A DNA stretch of 8,445 nucleotides, from the NCBI GenBank assembly GCA_030636745.1, contig DAOVWH010000075.1, positions 1 to 8,445 on the forward strand, in the 5' to 3' direction. The DNA is from UBA1672 sp023140905 (GTDB lineage Bacteria > Pseudomonadota > Alphaproteobacteria > Micavibrionales > Micavibrionaceae). A program made the translations under genes and the position numbers. Numbering within the stretch: the first letter of the stretch is position 1; each line of letters opens with the position of its first letter. The notes under the pieces are model-generated. The model did no database searches and had not been told where the DNA came from. It worked only from the letters and a program-made list of their open reading frames with translations. Shown one piece after another: positions 1 to 7,173 of this stretch.

Positions 1-1
1 A

Positions 2-34
2 TCCCCTGATGATGACAGCAAGAAATTACTATAA
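2..34 (+). CDS. Possible 3' end of an upstream gene (partial)
   Basis: The window opens with ten sense codons reading SPDDDSKKLL and then a TAA stop at 32-34. The acidic, lysine-containing, low-complexity tail looks like a protein C-terminus rather than random sequence. The other forward frames also close quickly (TGA at 7-9, TAA at 39-41), so the frame choice is not proven. In many proteobacteria ftsH, sometimes with folP, lies just upstream of glmM, and FtsH often ends in a variable hydrophilic tail. FtsH is therefore the first guess, but nothing in ten residues identifies it. Confidence 0.3.
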   Translation, partial: SPDDDSKKLL

Positions 35-215
35 CGCCTAAATGTGTATAACTTCATTGCTTATGCTGCGGATAAGTCATCCGTTCTTTCAAATACCTAT
101 TGTTGAGAACTGTTTTTGCTGCGATTTAGAGCTGAAAATACACATTCTGATGATAGAACAAGGCAGAATAAATTCTCTATTGAAAAACTATTATGCGATA
201 CATTAAGGTTACAGG
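35..215. other. Intergenic leader upstream of glmM
   Basis: About 180 bp of AT-rich sequence has no convincing gene on either strand. It presumably holds the promoter and 5' untranslated region of glmM. A weak sigma70-like pair can be drawn (TTGAGA at 103-108 and TTTAGA at 125-130, 16-bp spacer), but it is too poor to call. No rho-independent terminator for an upstream gene is visible. Confidence 0.5.
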
Positions 216-1601
216 ATGACTTCTGAGAAAAGCACTATACATAAGAAAGAATATTTCGGGACTGACGGAATACGTGGCACAGCCAATACGTATCCTATGT
301 GCGGAGATATGGCTTTGAAAGTTGCAATGGCGACAGCGGCTGTGTTGCGTCACGAGCTTAATGGTAAACATATGAACAGGGTTGTGATTGGTAAAGATAC
401 GCGGCTTTCCTGCTATATGTTGGAACAGGCTATGTCTGCCGGTTTTCTTTCTATGGGGATGGATGTGATTATGGTGGGGCCTTTGCCTACACCGGCAATT
501 GCTATGCTGACTCGTTCATTACGTGCGGATGTTGGCGTGATGATCTCGGCATCGCATAACCCTTATCAGGATAATGGAATCAAGCTTTTTGGCGCAGATG
601 GATATAAGCTTGATGATGATATTGAATCTCGGATTGAAGACAAGATTAATCAGGATTTAAGGGATGAATTGGCCGCCCCAGATGATATTGGAAAGGCTAG
701 CCGTCTGGAAGATGCTACGGGACGTTATATTGAGTCGCTTAAGCGCTCTATTCCCCAACGTCATTCGCTGGAGGGGCTGAAAGTTATTGTCGATTGTGCG
801 AACGGAGCAGCTTATAAAGTTGCTCCGCAAGTTTTTTGGGAAATGGAAATTGATGTTATTACAATTGGCAATACTCCTAATGGCCGTAATATCAATGATG
901 GCTATGGAGCTATGTCAACAGGGCGTTTGCAAGAAGCTGTGGTCGATCATGGCGCTGATGTAGGTATAGCTTTGGATGGTGATGCAGACCGTCTGATTAT
1001 GGTCGATGAGAAAGGCAATAAAATCGATGGTGATCAGCTTATGGGGTTGTTGGCTTTATGGATGAAAGAGCAGGGCTCTTTGCGTGGTGGTGGGCTTGTC
1101 GCTACAATCATGTCAAATTTGGGTTTGGAACGGTTGATGCAGGATAACGGCTTATGTCTGGCCCGTACTACTGTTGGAGATCGTTATGTTGTTGAACATA
1201 TGCGTGAGCATGGTTTTAATTTAGGTGGGGAACAGTCTGGCCATTTAATTCTGGGAGATCACGTGACTACAGGGGATGGTGTCTTGGCGGCGCTTCAGGT
1301 GCTTAATATTATTAAACACAAGGATAAACCTGCGAGTGAAGCCTTAAAGGTTTTTGATCCCGTACCGCAGATATTAAAGAATGTGCGCTATAAGGGGGCG
1401 TGTCCGTTAGAACAAGAAATCGTACAAAAAGAGATCAAAAAAGTTCAGGCACATCTAGAATCTTCGGGGCGGGTTATTGTTCGTGCGTCGGGTACAGAGC
1501 CTGTGATTCGGGTTATGGCAGAAGGTGATGATTCAAACATTGTCGGTGAAATCGTTGGTGATTTATGCGCAGTTATTGAAAAAGCTTCTAATATAGGATA
1601 G
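216..1601 (+). CDS. glmM: Phosphoglucosamine mutase GlmM
   Basis: GlmM interconverts glucosamine-6-phosphate and glucosamine-1-phosphate in the cytoplasm, the step before UDP-GlcNAc synthesis for peptidoglycan and lipopolysaccharide. The 461-residue protein has the full alpha-D-phosphohexomutase layout. An N-terminal FGTDGIRG motif lies at residues 14-21. The phosphoserine loop SASHNP is at 111-116, with S113 the expected phosphorylated serine. The metal-binding DGDADR is at 254-259 (D254, D256, D258), the sugar-binding GGEQSGH at 337-343 and the C-terminal phosphate-binding loop RASGTEP at 423-429. FGTDGIRG together with GEQSGH favours GlmM over phosphoglucomutase or phosphomannomutase. Length is slightly above the usual ~445-450 because of about 10 extra N-terminal residues. 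The ATG is supported by AAGG at 205-208, 7 bp upstream. All key residues are intact, so it should be active. It is the first complete gene of a + strand run with hisZ and purA. Confidence 0.97.
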   Translation: MTSEKSTIHKKEYFGTDGIRGTANTYPMCGDMALKVAMATAAVLRHELNGKHMNRVVIGKDTRLSCYMLEQAMSAGFLSMGMDVIMVGPLPTPAIAMLTRSLRADVGVMISASHNPYQDNGIKLFGADGYKLDDDIESRIEDKINQDLRDELAAPDDIGKASRLEDATGRYIESLKRSIPQRHSLEGLKVIVDCANGAAYKVAPQVFWEMEIDVITIGNTPNGRNINDGYGAMSTGRLQEAVVDHGADVGIALDGDADRLIMVDEKGNKIDGDQLMGLLALWMKEQGSLRGGGLVATIMSNLGLERLMQDNGLCLARTTVGDRYVVEHMREHGFNLGGEQSGHLILGDHVTTGDGVLAALQVLNIIKHKDKPASEALKVFDPVPQILKNVRYKGACPLEQEIVQKEIKKVQAHLESSGRVIVRASGTEPVIRVMAEGDDSNIVGEIVGDLCAVIEKASNIG

Positions 1602-1674
1602 TGTCCGAAAGTATCACTCCTTCGAGGCTTGTATACAAAAAATAATGAGACACACATGAAAGAACGTTGTGCTG

Positions 1675-2850
1675 ATGAGTAAGGCTGATGAAAGCTTGGC
1701 ACTACTGCCGAATGGTTTTGCAGATGTTTTACCTCCCGATGCGGAAGGGGAGGCTAACTCCATACATATACTAATGCAGCTTGTCCGGGGATTTGGATAT
1801 CGCCGGTTTAAGCCCCCTCTTTTGGAATTCGAAGATAGCTTGATTGATCCGGGACCGGGGGCACATTTGTCTCAAGATATGTTCCGTTTGATGGACCCTG
1901 TAAGCCACCGTATGCTTGGTGTTCGTTGTGATACAACGGCACAGATAGCACGTATTGCATCTTCACGCTTAAAAGGTGAGGAGCATCCTTTGCGTTTGGC
2001 TTATGCTAATGAGGTCTTACGGACACGGGCCGGACAGATACGGACTCGTCGGCAATTTACGCAAGTAGGGTGCGAGTTAATCGATAATACACAGCAGCTA
2101 TATGGTGATATCGAGATTTGTATTTTACCTCTTTTGGGGCTGAAAGCTCTTGGCATTAAAGACATTACAATTGATCTGACTGTGCCGCGTTGTATTGCCG
2201 GACTGATTAAAGCTATGTCTCAAGATATGACCGAAGATATGCTTGATGGTGTCGCAAAAGCCGTTGAACAACGCGATGTTCAAGCATTAGAAGCTTTTGA
2301 CCACCCTAAAACTTCATTGATTGCTCAAATGATGAAAGCAACAGGGCCTATGAAAAGGGCGTTGCCTATGCTTGAAAAGATTGATGGGCTAAAAGAAGAA
2401 CCGGAACTTCGCGGCCATATTCAGCGTTTGACAGATTTATGTAAGGGCTTGGAAAAAGCTCTATCGGATATGCAAATCGAAGATGTGGCGATTACCATTG
2501 ATTTGATTGAACAAAGAGGGTTTGAATATCACAAAATGTATGGTTTTACGCTCTTTAGCTCAGAAGCTCGTGGAGAATTGGGGCGTGGAGGTGCATATAA
2601 TCTATGTTTTGGCGATAAGAAAAACTCTGATACGGCGCGTGGATTTACTTTATATATGGATACAGTTTCAAAATTTACGCGGTTATCTGGAGATTTTGAG
2701 AGTGTTTTTGTTCCAGTATTTGTACCTTTTAATGAAGTGAAAAGGCTGCAAGATCAAGGATGGATAACTGTGCGTGGAATGGAAGAAAGCCATAGGCCTA
2801 TGCAGGATTGCACACACGTGTATAAAAATGGTCAGGTTGTGAAACTATAG
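1675..2850 (+). CDS. hisZ: ATP phosphoribosyltransferase regulatory subunit HisZ
   Basis: HisZ is a catalytically inactive paralogue of histidyl-tRNA synthetase. It assembles with short-form HisG to make the active, histidine-regulated enzyme of the first step of histidine biosynthesis. The 391-residue protein keeps the class II synthetase core: RCDTTAQIAR at residues 84-93 and RTRRQFTQVGCELI at 123-136 (motif-2 region), RGFEYHKMYGF at 281-291 and a degenerate motif-3-like GRGGAY at 303-308. It stops before a HisRS anticodon-binding domain, and the HisRS-specific histidine-binding sequence is altered, so it is called HisZ rather than HisS. Start: an in-frame GTG at 1669 would add two residues, but GAAAGAA at 1658-1664 lies 10 bp before ATG 1675 and only 4 bp before the GTG, so the ATG is preferred. 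A short-form hisG must be elsewhere. The next gene, purA, is a common neighbour in alphaproteobacteria, to my knowledge. The stop codon lies inside a tandem repeat. Confidence 0.9.
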   Translation: MSKADESLALLPNGFADVLPPDAEGEANSIHILMQLVRGFGYRRFKPPLLEFEDSLIDPGPGAHLSQDMFRLMDPVSHRMLGVRCDTTAQIARIASSRLKGEEHPLRLAYANEVLRTRAGQIRTRRQFTQVGCELIDNTQQLYGDIEICILPLLGLKALGIKDITIDLTVPRCIAGLIKAMSQDMTEDMLDGVAKAVEQRDVQALEAFDHPKTSLIAQMMKATGPMKRALPMLEKIDGLKEEPELRGHIQRLTDLCKGLEKALSDMQIEDVAITIDLIEQRGFEYHKMYGFTLFSSEARGELGRGGAYNLCFGDKKNSDTARGFTLYMDTVSKFTRLSGDFESVFVPVFVPFNEVKRLQDQGWITVRGMEESHRPMQDCTHVYKNGQVVKL

Positions 2851-2879
2851 AAGTAACTTAAAACTGTAGAAGTAACTTA
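2842..2879. repeat. 19-bp tandem duplication spanning the hisZ stop codon
   Basis: Two abutting 19-bp units, AAACTATAGAAGTAACTTA (2842-2860) and AAACTGTAGAAGTAACTTA (2861-2879), differ at one base (A2847/G2866). The first unit carries the last codons and TAG stop of hisZ; the second is intergenic. The following stretch (AAAGTGTGG... from 2881) may be a decayed third unit. This looks like a recent replication-slippage duplication. No role is evident. Confidence 0.85.
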
Positions 2880-2968
2880 TAAAGTGTGGTGAAGTTTATC
2901 TCCGGTCCGTATTTGTATTGATCGGTATTATTATTTTGTTTTTATTTAGAAAAGGCGAGGATTGAAGA

Positions 2969-4246
2969 ATGAGTAATGTTGTTGTGATTGGTGCTCAATG
3001 GGGCGATGAAGGAAAAGGGAAGATTGTTGACTGGCTTTCTTCTCGTGCTGATGTAGTTGTGCGTTCTCAGGGCGGGCATAATGCAGGACATACATTGGTG
3101 ATTGATGGTGTGGAATATAAGCTCAAGCTTCTTCCATCGGGCATCGTACGGGAAAACAAAGTATCGATGATTGGTAATGGTGTTGTGGTTAATCCATGGG
3201 CTTTACTGGAAGAAATTGCAGAAATTAAAGAAAAAGGCGTTAATGTTACCCCTGAGAATTTGGTTGTTGCAGAAACTGCGAATTTAATTTTGCCGGTACA
3301 TACTGCTTTGGATATTGCAATGAATGGTGAGCTTGGAACGACTAAACGAGGAATAGGCCCTGCTTATGAAGATAAGATTGCACGGCGCGGAATTCGTATT
3401 TGTGATTTGTATCACCCGGAATTGTTGCGCAAAAAAATTGATAAGATGATGGCTCATCACAATATTTTACTTAAAGGTTTGGGCGCTGAGACAATCGATC
3501 CGGCACAAATGTATAAGGATTTAATGAAGATTTCTGATGAAGTCCTGAGATATGTTGGTATTGTATGGCGTAGACTTGAGGCTGTGCGCAATGAAGGTAA
3601 GAAAATTTTATTCGAAGGTGCTCAAGGGGTTATGCTTGATATCGATCATGGAACTTATCCGTTTGTTACATCTTCTAATACAGTTGCAGCACAAGCAGCA
3701 ATTGGCTCCGGTGTAGGTATTGATGCACTGAAATATGTACTTGGCATTGCAAAAGCTTATACAACTCGTGTTGGAACGGGTCCGTTTCCTACTGAACTTA
3801 ATGATGAAATTGGGGATTTTCTCGGTGAAAAAGGGAATGAGTTTGGTACAGTGACAGGGCGTAAGCGGCGTTGTGGCTGGTTCGATGCTGTGCTTGTGCG
3901 TCAGGCTGTGTGCGTGAATGGTATTAGTGGTATTGCTCTTACCAAGCTTGATGTTCTTGATGGGCTTGAGGAAATCAAGATCTGTACCGGATATCGTTTG
4001 AATGGCGAGGTTATTGATTACTATCCTTCTTCACAGGTAGATCAGGCTAATGTGGAGCCGATTTATGAGACTATGAAAGGGTGGAGCGAAAGTACTTATG
4101 GTGCACGGTCATGGGCCGATTTACCAGCAGAAGCTGTTAAATATGTTCGTCATGTCGAAGAACTTATTGGAGCACCTGTGAGTATGCTTTCTACTAGTCC
4201 TGAGCGTGATGATACGATATTAATGTGCGATCCGTTTGTTAGCTAA
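2969..4246 (+). CDS. purA: Adenylosuccinate synthetase PurA
   Basis: PurA condenses IMP and aspartate with GTP hydrolysis to adenylosuccinate, the first committed step from IMP to AMP, in the cytoplasm. The 425-residue length is typical of bacterial PurA. The N-terminal signature GAQWGDEGKGKIVDWLS (residues 8-24) contains catalytic D13, and GGHNAGHT ends with catalytic H41. GTTKRGIGPAYEDK (123-136) is the IMP-binding signature. GVMLDIDHGTYPFVTSSNT (220-238), GTVTGRKRRCGWFD (293-306) and the guanine-specificity region TKLDVLDGL (325-333) complete the set. No key residue is missing. The start is fixed by GGCGAGG at 2954-2960, 8 bp before the ATG. The 118-bp gap after hisZ lacks a clear terminator, so read-through from hisZ is plausible, with or without an additional promoter. 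An intrinsic terminator follows the gene. Confidence 0.98.
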   Translation: MSNVVVIGAQWGDEGKGKIVDWLSSRADVVVRSQGGHNAGHTLVIDGVEYKLKLLPSGIVRENKVSMIGNGVVVNPWALLEEIAEIKEKGVNVTPENLVVAETANLILPVHTALDIAMNGELGTTKRGIGPAYEDKIARRGIRICDLYHPELLRKKIDKMMAHHNILLKGLGAETIDPAQMYKDLMKISDEVLRYVGIVWRRLEAVRNEGKKILFEGAQGVMLDIDHGTYPFVTSSNTVAAQAAIGSGVGIDALKYVLGIAKAYTTRVGTGPFPTELNDEIGDFLGEKGNEFGTVTGRKRRCGWFDAVLVRQAVCVNGISGIALTKLDVLDGLEEIKICTGYRLNGEVIDYYPSSQVDQANVEPIYETMKGWSESTYGARSWADLPAEAVKYVRHVEELIGAPVSMLSTSPERDDTILMCDPFVS

Positions 4247-4286
4247 AAACGATGATATTTTGTGTTTTGATATATTTGTTTTTGAA

Positions 4287-4317
4287 TAAAACGGCATGTT
4301 TTTCATATGCCGTTTTA
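4287..4317 (+). terminator. Rho-independent terminator after purA
   Basis: An 11-bp perfect stem pairs TAAAACGGCAT (4287-4297) with ATGCCGTTTTA (4307-4317), with a 9-nt loop GTTTTTCAT. The 3' arm ends in TTTT followed by ACTTTTG, giving the U-rich tail. It lies 40 bp after the purA stop and separates the housekeeping block from the kinase-like gene. The A-rich 5' flank could let it work on the opposite strand too, but no converging gene is present. Confidence 0.88.
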
Positions 4318-4420
4318 CTTTTGCAGTGAGGCGTTTTAAAATCCAGCACGTGGTTTTTACCAATTCGTATTCAAAGAATGAGAAGCGGTATTACATGTGA
4401 TAGTTCTTATAGCGTGCATC

Positions 4421-4428
4421 AAAAGGAG
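4421..4428 (+). promoter_or_regulatory. Ribosome binding site deciding the start of the kinase-like gene
   Basis: AAAAGGAG is a strong Shine-Dalgarno sequence. Its last base is also the first base of an in-frame GTG at 4428, which it therefore cannot serve. ATG 4434 lies 5 bp downstream and is the expected start. Confidence 0.8.
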
Positions 4429-4433
4429 TGTTT

Positions 4434-6584
4434 ATGACTGAAGCTGATGATTCTCAACAAATATCTGCACATGAAGAATCTTCTCAGAATAAGTTGATAC
4501 GTCCCTCTGAGCCACAAGGTTCTGAGCCGCAAGGTGATGAGCAAAAAGAAGAAACAAAACGTAGAACGAACAAAACAGGTTCTATTGTTAATTTAAATCA
4601 GAATCTTCTTATTGATGATTCAAAACCCATGCAGCAATTTAATAATGGGGATTCATATGCTTATGCAGCTATGAGCCAACGTGACATGAATAGGCGTTAT
4701 GTAGCTCTTGTCGCGGATCATGGGCAATTGCCGCGCTGGAAGTCAGCTGATGGGTATGAGAGTCTTGCGGACACATCTTTGCTGCGCCTCATTGATCATG
4801 GCGTTGTGTATTGGCCACTTGTCGGTAAGCAACAATATGTCTTTGTATATGACGCTTCGATAGGAGAGTGCATTATATCTCCTGATGGAGTGAATAAGAG
4901 TAATTGGCGGCAAACTGGGGTGTCTGATTATTTGATTGCACCGATAACGCGTGTATTAAAAACTCTTGAAGACCGCAATTTTTGCCACGGATCAATTCGC
5001 CCGGAGAATATCTTTTTTAGTGGACGCGATAAAAATAGACCTGTTATTTTGGGAGACTGCTTGTCTGTTTATCCGCTTAGCTCTCAACCTTCTTTGTTTA
5101 TGTCAGTGGAGAAAGCTTCAGCCGAACCCTTTGGGCGGGGTAATGGTACGTCTGCAGATGATGTTTATGCATTTGGTATGAGTCTGGCGTTATTATTGTG
5201 CAAGAATAATGAGCTTGAAGGGCTAAGCGATAAAGAAATTTTACGTAGAAAAATAGAGCTTGGCAGCTATTCAGCAATTATTGGGGCTGAACGCCTACAA
5301 ACAAGATATGTAGAGCTATTACGTGGATTGTTGTATGATGAGCCTTCACAGCGTTGGACGACAGAAGAAATATTTTCGTGGCTGGATGGATCTCGTATGA
5401 CGCCGCCACCGCCGCCACGTCGTGCAAAAGCAAACAGACCGTTTATTTTTCAAGGGAAAAAATATTTATTTCCAGATACTCTTGTGTTGGATTTAATAGA
5501 GGATGCGTCTGAGACATTGAAAGCGGTTGATAGCGGGGAGTTGGCTCAATGGGTTGAAAAGGCATTTAATAACAAAGATATAAATGAAAAGTTTGTTCAG
5601 GCAATGGAACGAATAAGTGAATTGTCTTCTGGTAAAGATAATATAGATTTCACTATAACCCAGATTGTTCTAGCACTTAATCCGATGTTGCCGATATATT
5701 ATAAAGGGCGCGTTTTTACTTATGATGGTATTGGCGGGTTAATGGCTCGTACCTGTTATGAAGGTGGAAACATTTCTGTATTTAAAGATGCTTTCCTGCA
5801 AAATGTTATGGATAATGCCGTTATTCTGAAGACTTTCTCACAAAATGAGATCTTGATTTTGATTAAGAATTTTGATGTTTGTCGTACAATTCTAAGACAG
5901 AAAAAATACGGAAACAGCGAAGAAAAATGCGTTTATCATTTATGCCGGACAGCACCGTGTTTTAGTCCGAAATTTAAGGATCACTTTGTGTATAGTGCGG
6001 AATCGTGTTTGCGTAGTTTTGAGGAAAATTGTACAAAGGGTGGGCAGATCGCGATATTCATGGATTCGCAAGGGACTGCGTTTTTCTCTGTGCATGAAAC
6101 AAAATTAATGGAACGGGTTATGTATGATCTTTCACAACCTGAAAAAGATAGCCAAATTGCCGGTAATCTGCGTTTTCTGGCGACGTTACAAAAAAAAACC
6201 AGAATTCAGGATCTTCCTGCGATTGCAAAAGTTTTTTTAGAGTCGTTATCTGGTGTTTATGAAGTTTATAACAATATAAAATTGCGTAAGCAAATAATTG
6301 ATAATGTTAAAAAAGAGGCGGATAAAGGAAATCTGGTTGGCATGTTAAATATAATTGATAATTATGCGGCGCGTCAGAGTGATGCTAAAGCTTTTAAATT
6401 GGCCAAGAGAGAATATAAGTTACTGCAATATGAATATGAGCAATATAATCGCAGGCTGGCTAATAAGAAAACGTATGGTGTTGTTGACGGTCAGGAAGCA
6501 GCCTCTTTAGTGTCTTGGGTTATTGCTACGGTGATTACGGTAATGTGTGTTTTTGCCTATGTTTCAGGATATAGGATTTTTTGA
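4434..6584 (+). CDS. Tail-anchored protein-kinase-like (probable pseudokinase) protein
   Basis: This 716-residue protein has a hydrophilic, probably disordered N-terminus (about 1-70) with a duplicated SEPQG. A diverged protein-kinase fold follows (about 75-320). The catalytic loop reads HGSIRPEN (185-192): the HRD aspartate is replaced by S187 while N192 is kept. The DFG position is D208-C-L. ADDVYAFG (241-248) matches subdomain IX, and GLLYDEPSQRWTTEEI with WLDG (298-319) matches subdomain XI. I see no glycine-rich loop and no clear VAIK lysine, so catalysis is doubtful and a pseudokinase or scaffold role is more likely (inference). A proline-rich linker MTPPPPPRR (322-330) leads to a long region I do not recognise (about 335-685), with a cysteine cluster at 483-533 and a probable helical or coiled segment around 612-680. 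One hydrophobic segment (about 690-711) ends five residues from the C-terminus, so the bulk should be cytoplasmic and tail-anchored. The next gene begins 14 bp later. Codons are somewhat more AT-rich than in purA. Substrate and partner are unknown. Confidence 0.8.
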   Translation: MTEADDSQQISAHEESSQNKLIRPSEPQGSEPQGDEQKEETKRRTNKTGSIVNLNQNLLIDDSKPMQQFNNGDSYAYAAMSQRDMNRRYVALVADHGQLPRWKSADGYESLADTSLLRLIDHGVVYWPLVGKQQYVFVYDASIGECIISPDGVNKSNWRQTGVSDYLIAPITRVLKTLEDRNFCHGSIRPENIFFSGRDKNRPVILGDCLSVYPLSSQPSLFMSVEKASAEPFGRGNGTSADDVYAFGMSLALLLCKNNELEGLSDKEILRRKIELGSYSAIIGAERLQTRYVELLRGLLYDEPSQRWTTEEIFSWLDGSRMTPPPPPRRAKANRPFIFQGKKYLFPDTLVLDLIEDASETLKAVDSGELAQWVEKAFNNKDINEKFVQAMERISELSSGKDNIDFTITQIVLALNPMLPIYYKGRVFTYDGIGGLMARTCYEGGNISVFKDAFLQNVMDNAVILKTFSQNEILILIKNFDVCRTILRQKKYGNSEEKCVYHLCRTAPCFSPKFKDHFVYSAESCLRSFEENCTKGGQIAIFMDSQGTAFFSVHETKLMERVMYDLSQPEKDSQIAGNLRFLATLQKKTRIQDLPAIAKVFLESLSGVYEVYNNIKLRKQIIDNVKKEADKGNLVGMLNIIDNYAARQSDAKAFKLAKREYKLLQYEYEQYNRRLANKKTYGVVDGQEAASLVSWVIATVITVMCVFAYVSGYRIF
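4506..4535 (+). repeat. 15-bp tandem repeat in the N-terminus of the kinase-like gene
   Basis: TCTGAGCCACAAGGT (4506-4520) is followed directly by TCTGAGCCGCAAGGT (4521-4535), with one transition. It is in frame and encodes SEPQG twice (residues 25-34) within a hydrophilic stretch likely to tolerate length change. Confidence 0.85.
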
Positions 6585-6586
6585 TT

Positions 6587-6591
6587 AAAGG
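6587..6591 (+). promoter_or_regulatory. Ribosome binding site deciding the start of the small membrane protein
   Basis: AAAGG lies 7 bp before ATG 6599 and just after the kinase-like stop codon. An in-frame TTG at 6581 overlaps that stop, but it precedes the ribosome binding site and would add an unsupported six residues, so ATG 6599 is chosen. Confidence 0.7.
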
Positions 6592-6598
6592 CGGCAAA

Positions 6599-7123
6599 AT
6601 GGCGAATAAAAAAGAAGATACGGAAAATACAGAAAATACAGAAAAACAACAAGACGATAAAAAATCCAACAATATAAAAGTTCGTATATGGCTGGCTTTT
6701 ATTACTGTTGTAGGTGTTGTTTTCTTACCGACGTCTATGCTTCTTTTTGTTGGAATGCTTCCTAGCGCGGTTATCTATATTTTAATGTCACGGCGTTCCA
6801 GTGCAAAAGTGTCAACAGTATCGGCAATGAATTTAGCTGGCTGTATTCCTTTTATTTTTAAACTTTGGTCTTCAGAAAATGATTTTGAGGCGAGTTTGGA
6901 TATTGTGATGAATACGCGCTACATGGTTATTATTTATACAGCGGCAATGTTTGGTTATATGATTGATTGGGTTGTGACAGGTATTGTTTCTTCTTTTCTC
7001 TATCAGAGCGGAATTAAACGTATGGAAGCAATAAAAAAACGTCAGGAAGAATTGGTTTTACAATGGGGAGACGTGGTTATTATGGACAAAAAGAATGTAG
7101 ATTATTCGACATTTAATGAATAG
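6599..7123 (+). CDS. Small integral membrane protein paired with the kinase-like gene
   Basis: This is a 174-residue protein of unknown function. The N-terminus is short, charged and cytoplasmic-looking, with a TENTENTEK repeat (residues 8-16). Hydrophobic segments lie at about 28-63, long enough for two helices broken around P44 (FLPTSMLLFVGMLPSAVIYILM), and at about 108-134. A more weakly hydrophobic stretch covers 77-90 (MNLAGCIPFIFKLW). The C-terminal tail is charged: a basic-acidic helix RMEAIKKRQEELVLQWGDVV (141-160), then a short acidic end. No signal peptidase site or enzyme motif is seen. The tail and the motif GMLP (52-55) look like conserved landmarks, and I have an impression of related hypothetical proteins in alphaproteobacteria, but cannot name a family. 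The ATG is 14 bp after the kinase-like stop, so the two genes are probably one transcript and may form a membrane complex (inference). Confidence 0.8.
   Translation: MANKKEDTENTENTEKQQDDKKSNNIKVRIWLAFITVVGVVFLPTSMLLFVGMLPSAVIYILMSRRSSAKVSTVSAMNLAGCIPFIFKLWSSENDFEASLDIVMNTRYMVIIYTAAMFGYMIDWVVTGIVSSFLYQSGIKRMEAIKKRQEELVLQWGDVVIMDKKNVDYSTFNE
6620..6646 (+). repeat. Three 9-bp units encoding TEN-TEN-TEK
   Basis: The units ACGGAAAAT, ACAGAAAAT and ACAGAAAAA are in frame and make a low-complexity Thr-Glu-Asn stretch in the hydrophilic N-terminus of the small membrane protein. Slippage is the likely origin. Confidence 0.75.
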
Positions 7124-7149
7124 AATACATGTTAGGATGAAAAAAGGCA

Positions 7150-7173
7150 CTGTGTCATGAAAATAGTTTTTGT
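7150..7173. repeat. 24-bp direct repeat, copy 1
   Basis: It begins CTGTGTCATGAAAATAG and ends TTTTTGT. It matches copy 2 at 22 of 24 positions; both differences are G to A. It contains an A/T dyad, AAAA-TAG-TTTT. It starts 26 bp after the stop of the small membrane gene. Confidence 0.8.

Noticed and set aside
1635..1654. Reverse-strand resemblance to the 24-bp repeat (ACAAAAAATAATGAGACACA) upstream of hisZ
   Set aside because: A match needs a gap of about four bases and rests mostly on A/T runs; too weak to call a third copy.
1602..1674. Terminator between glmM and hisZ
   Set aside because: Only 3-4 bp stems can be drawn and none is followed by a T-run.
1445..1702. Minus-strand open frame across the glmM end
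   Set aside because: It mostly mirrors the conserved glmM C-terminus and has no domain-like sequence.
1675..2850. Histidyl-tRNA synthetase (HisS) instead of HisZ
   Set aside because: The C-terminal anticodon-binding domain is absent, the motif-3 region is degenerate, and the usual histidine-recognition sequences are altered.
4318..4420. Promoter for the kinase-like gene
   Set aside because: A promoter is expected after the terminator, but TTGCAG at 4321-4326 has no -10 at suitable spacing and GATAGT at 4399-4404 has no -35, so no site is placed.
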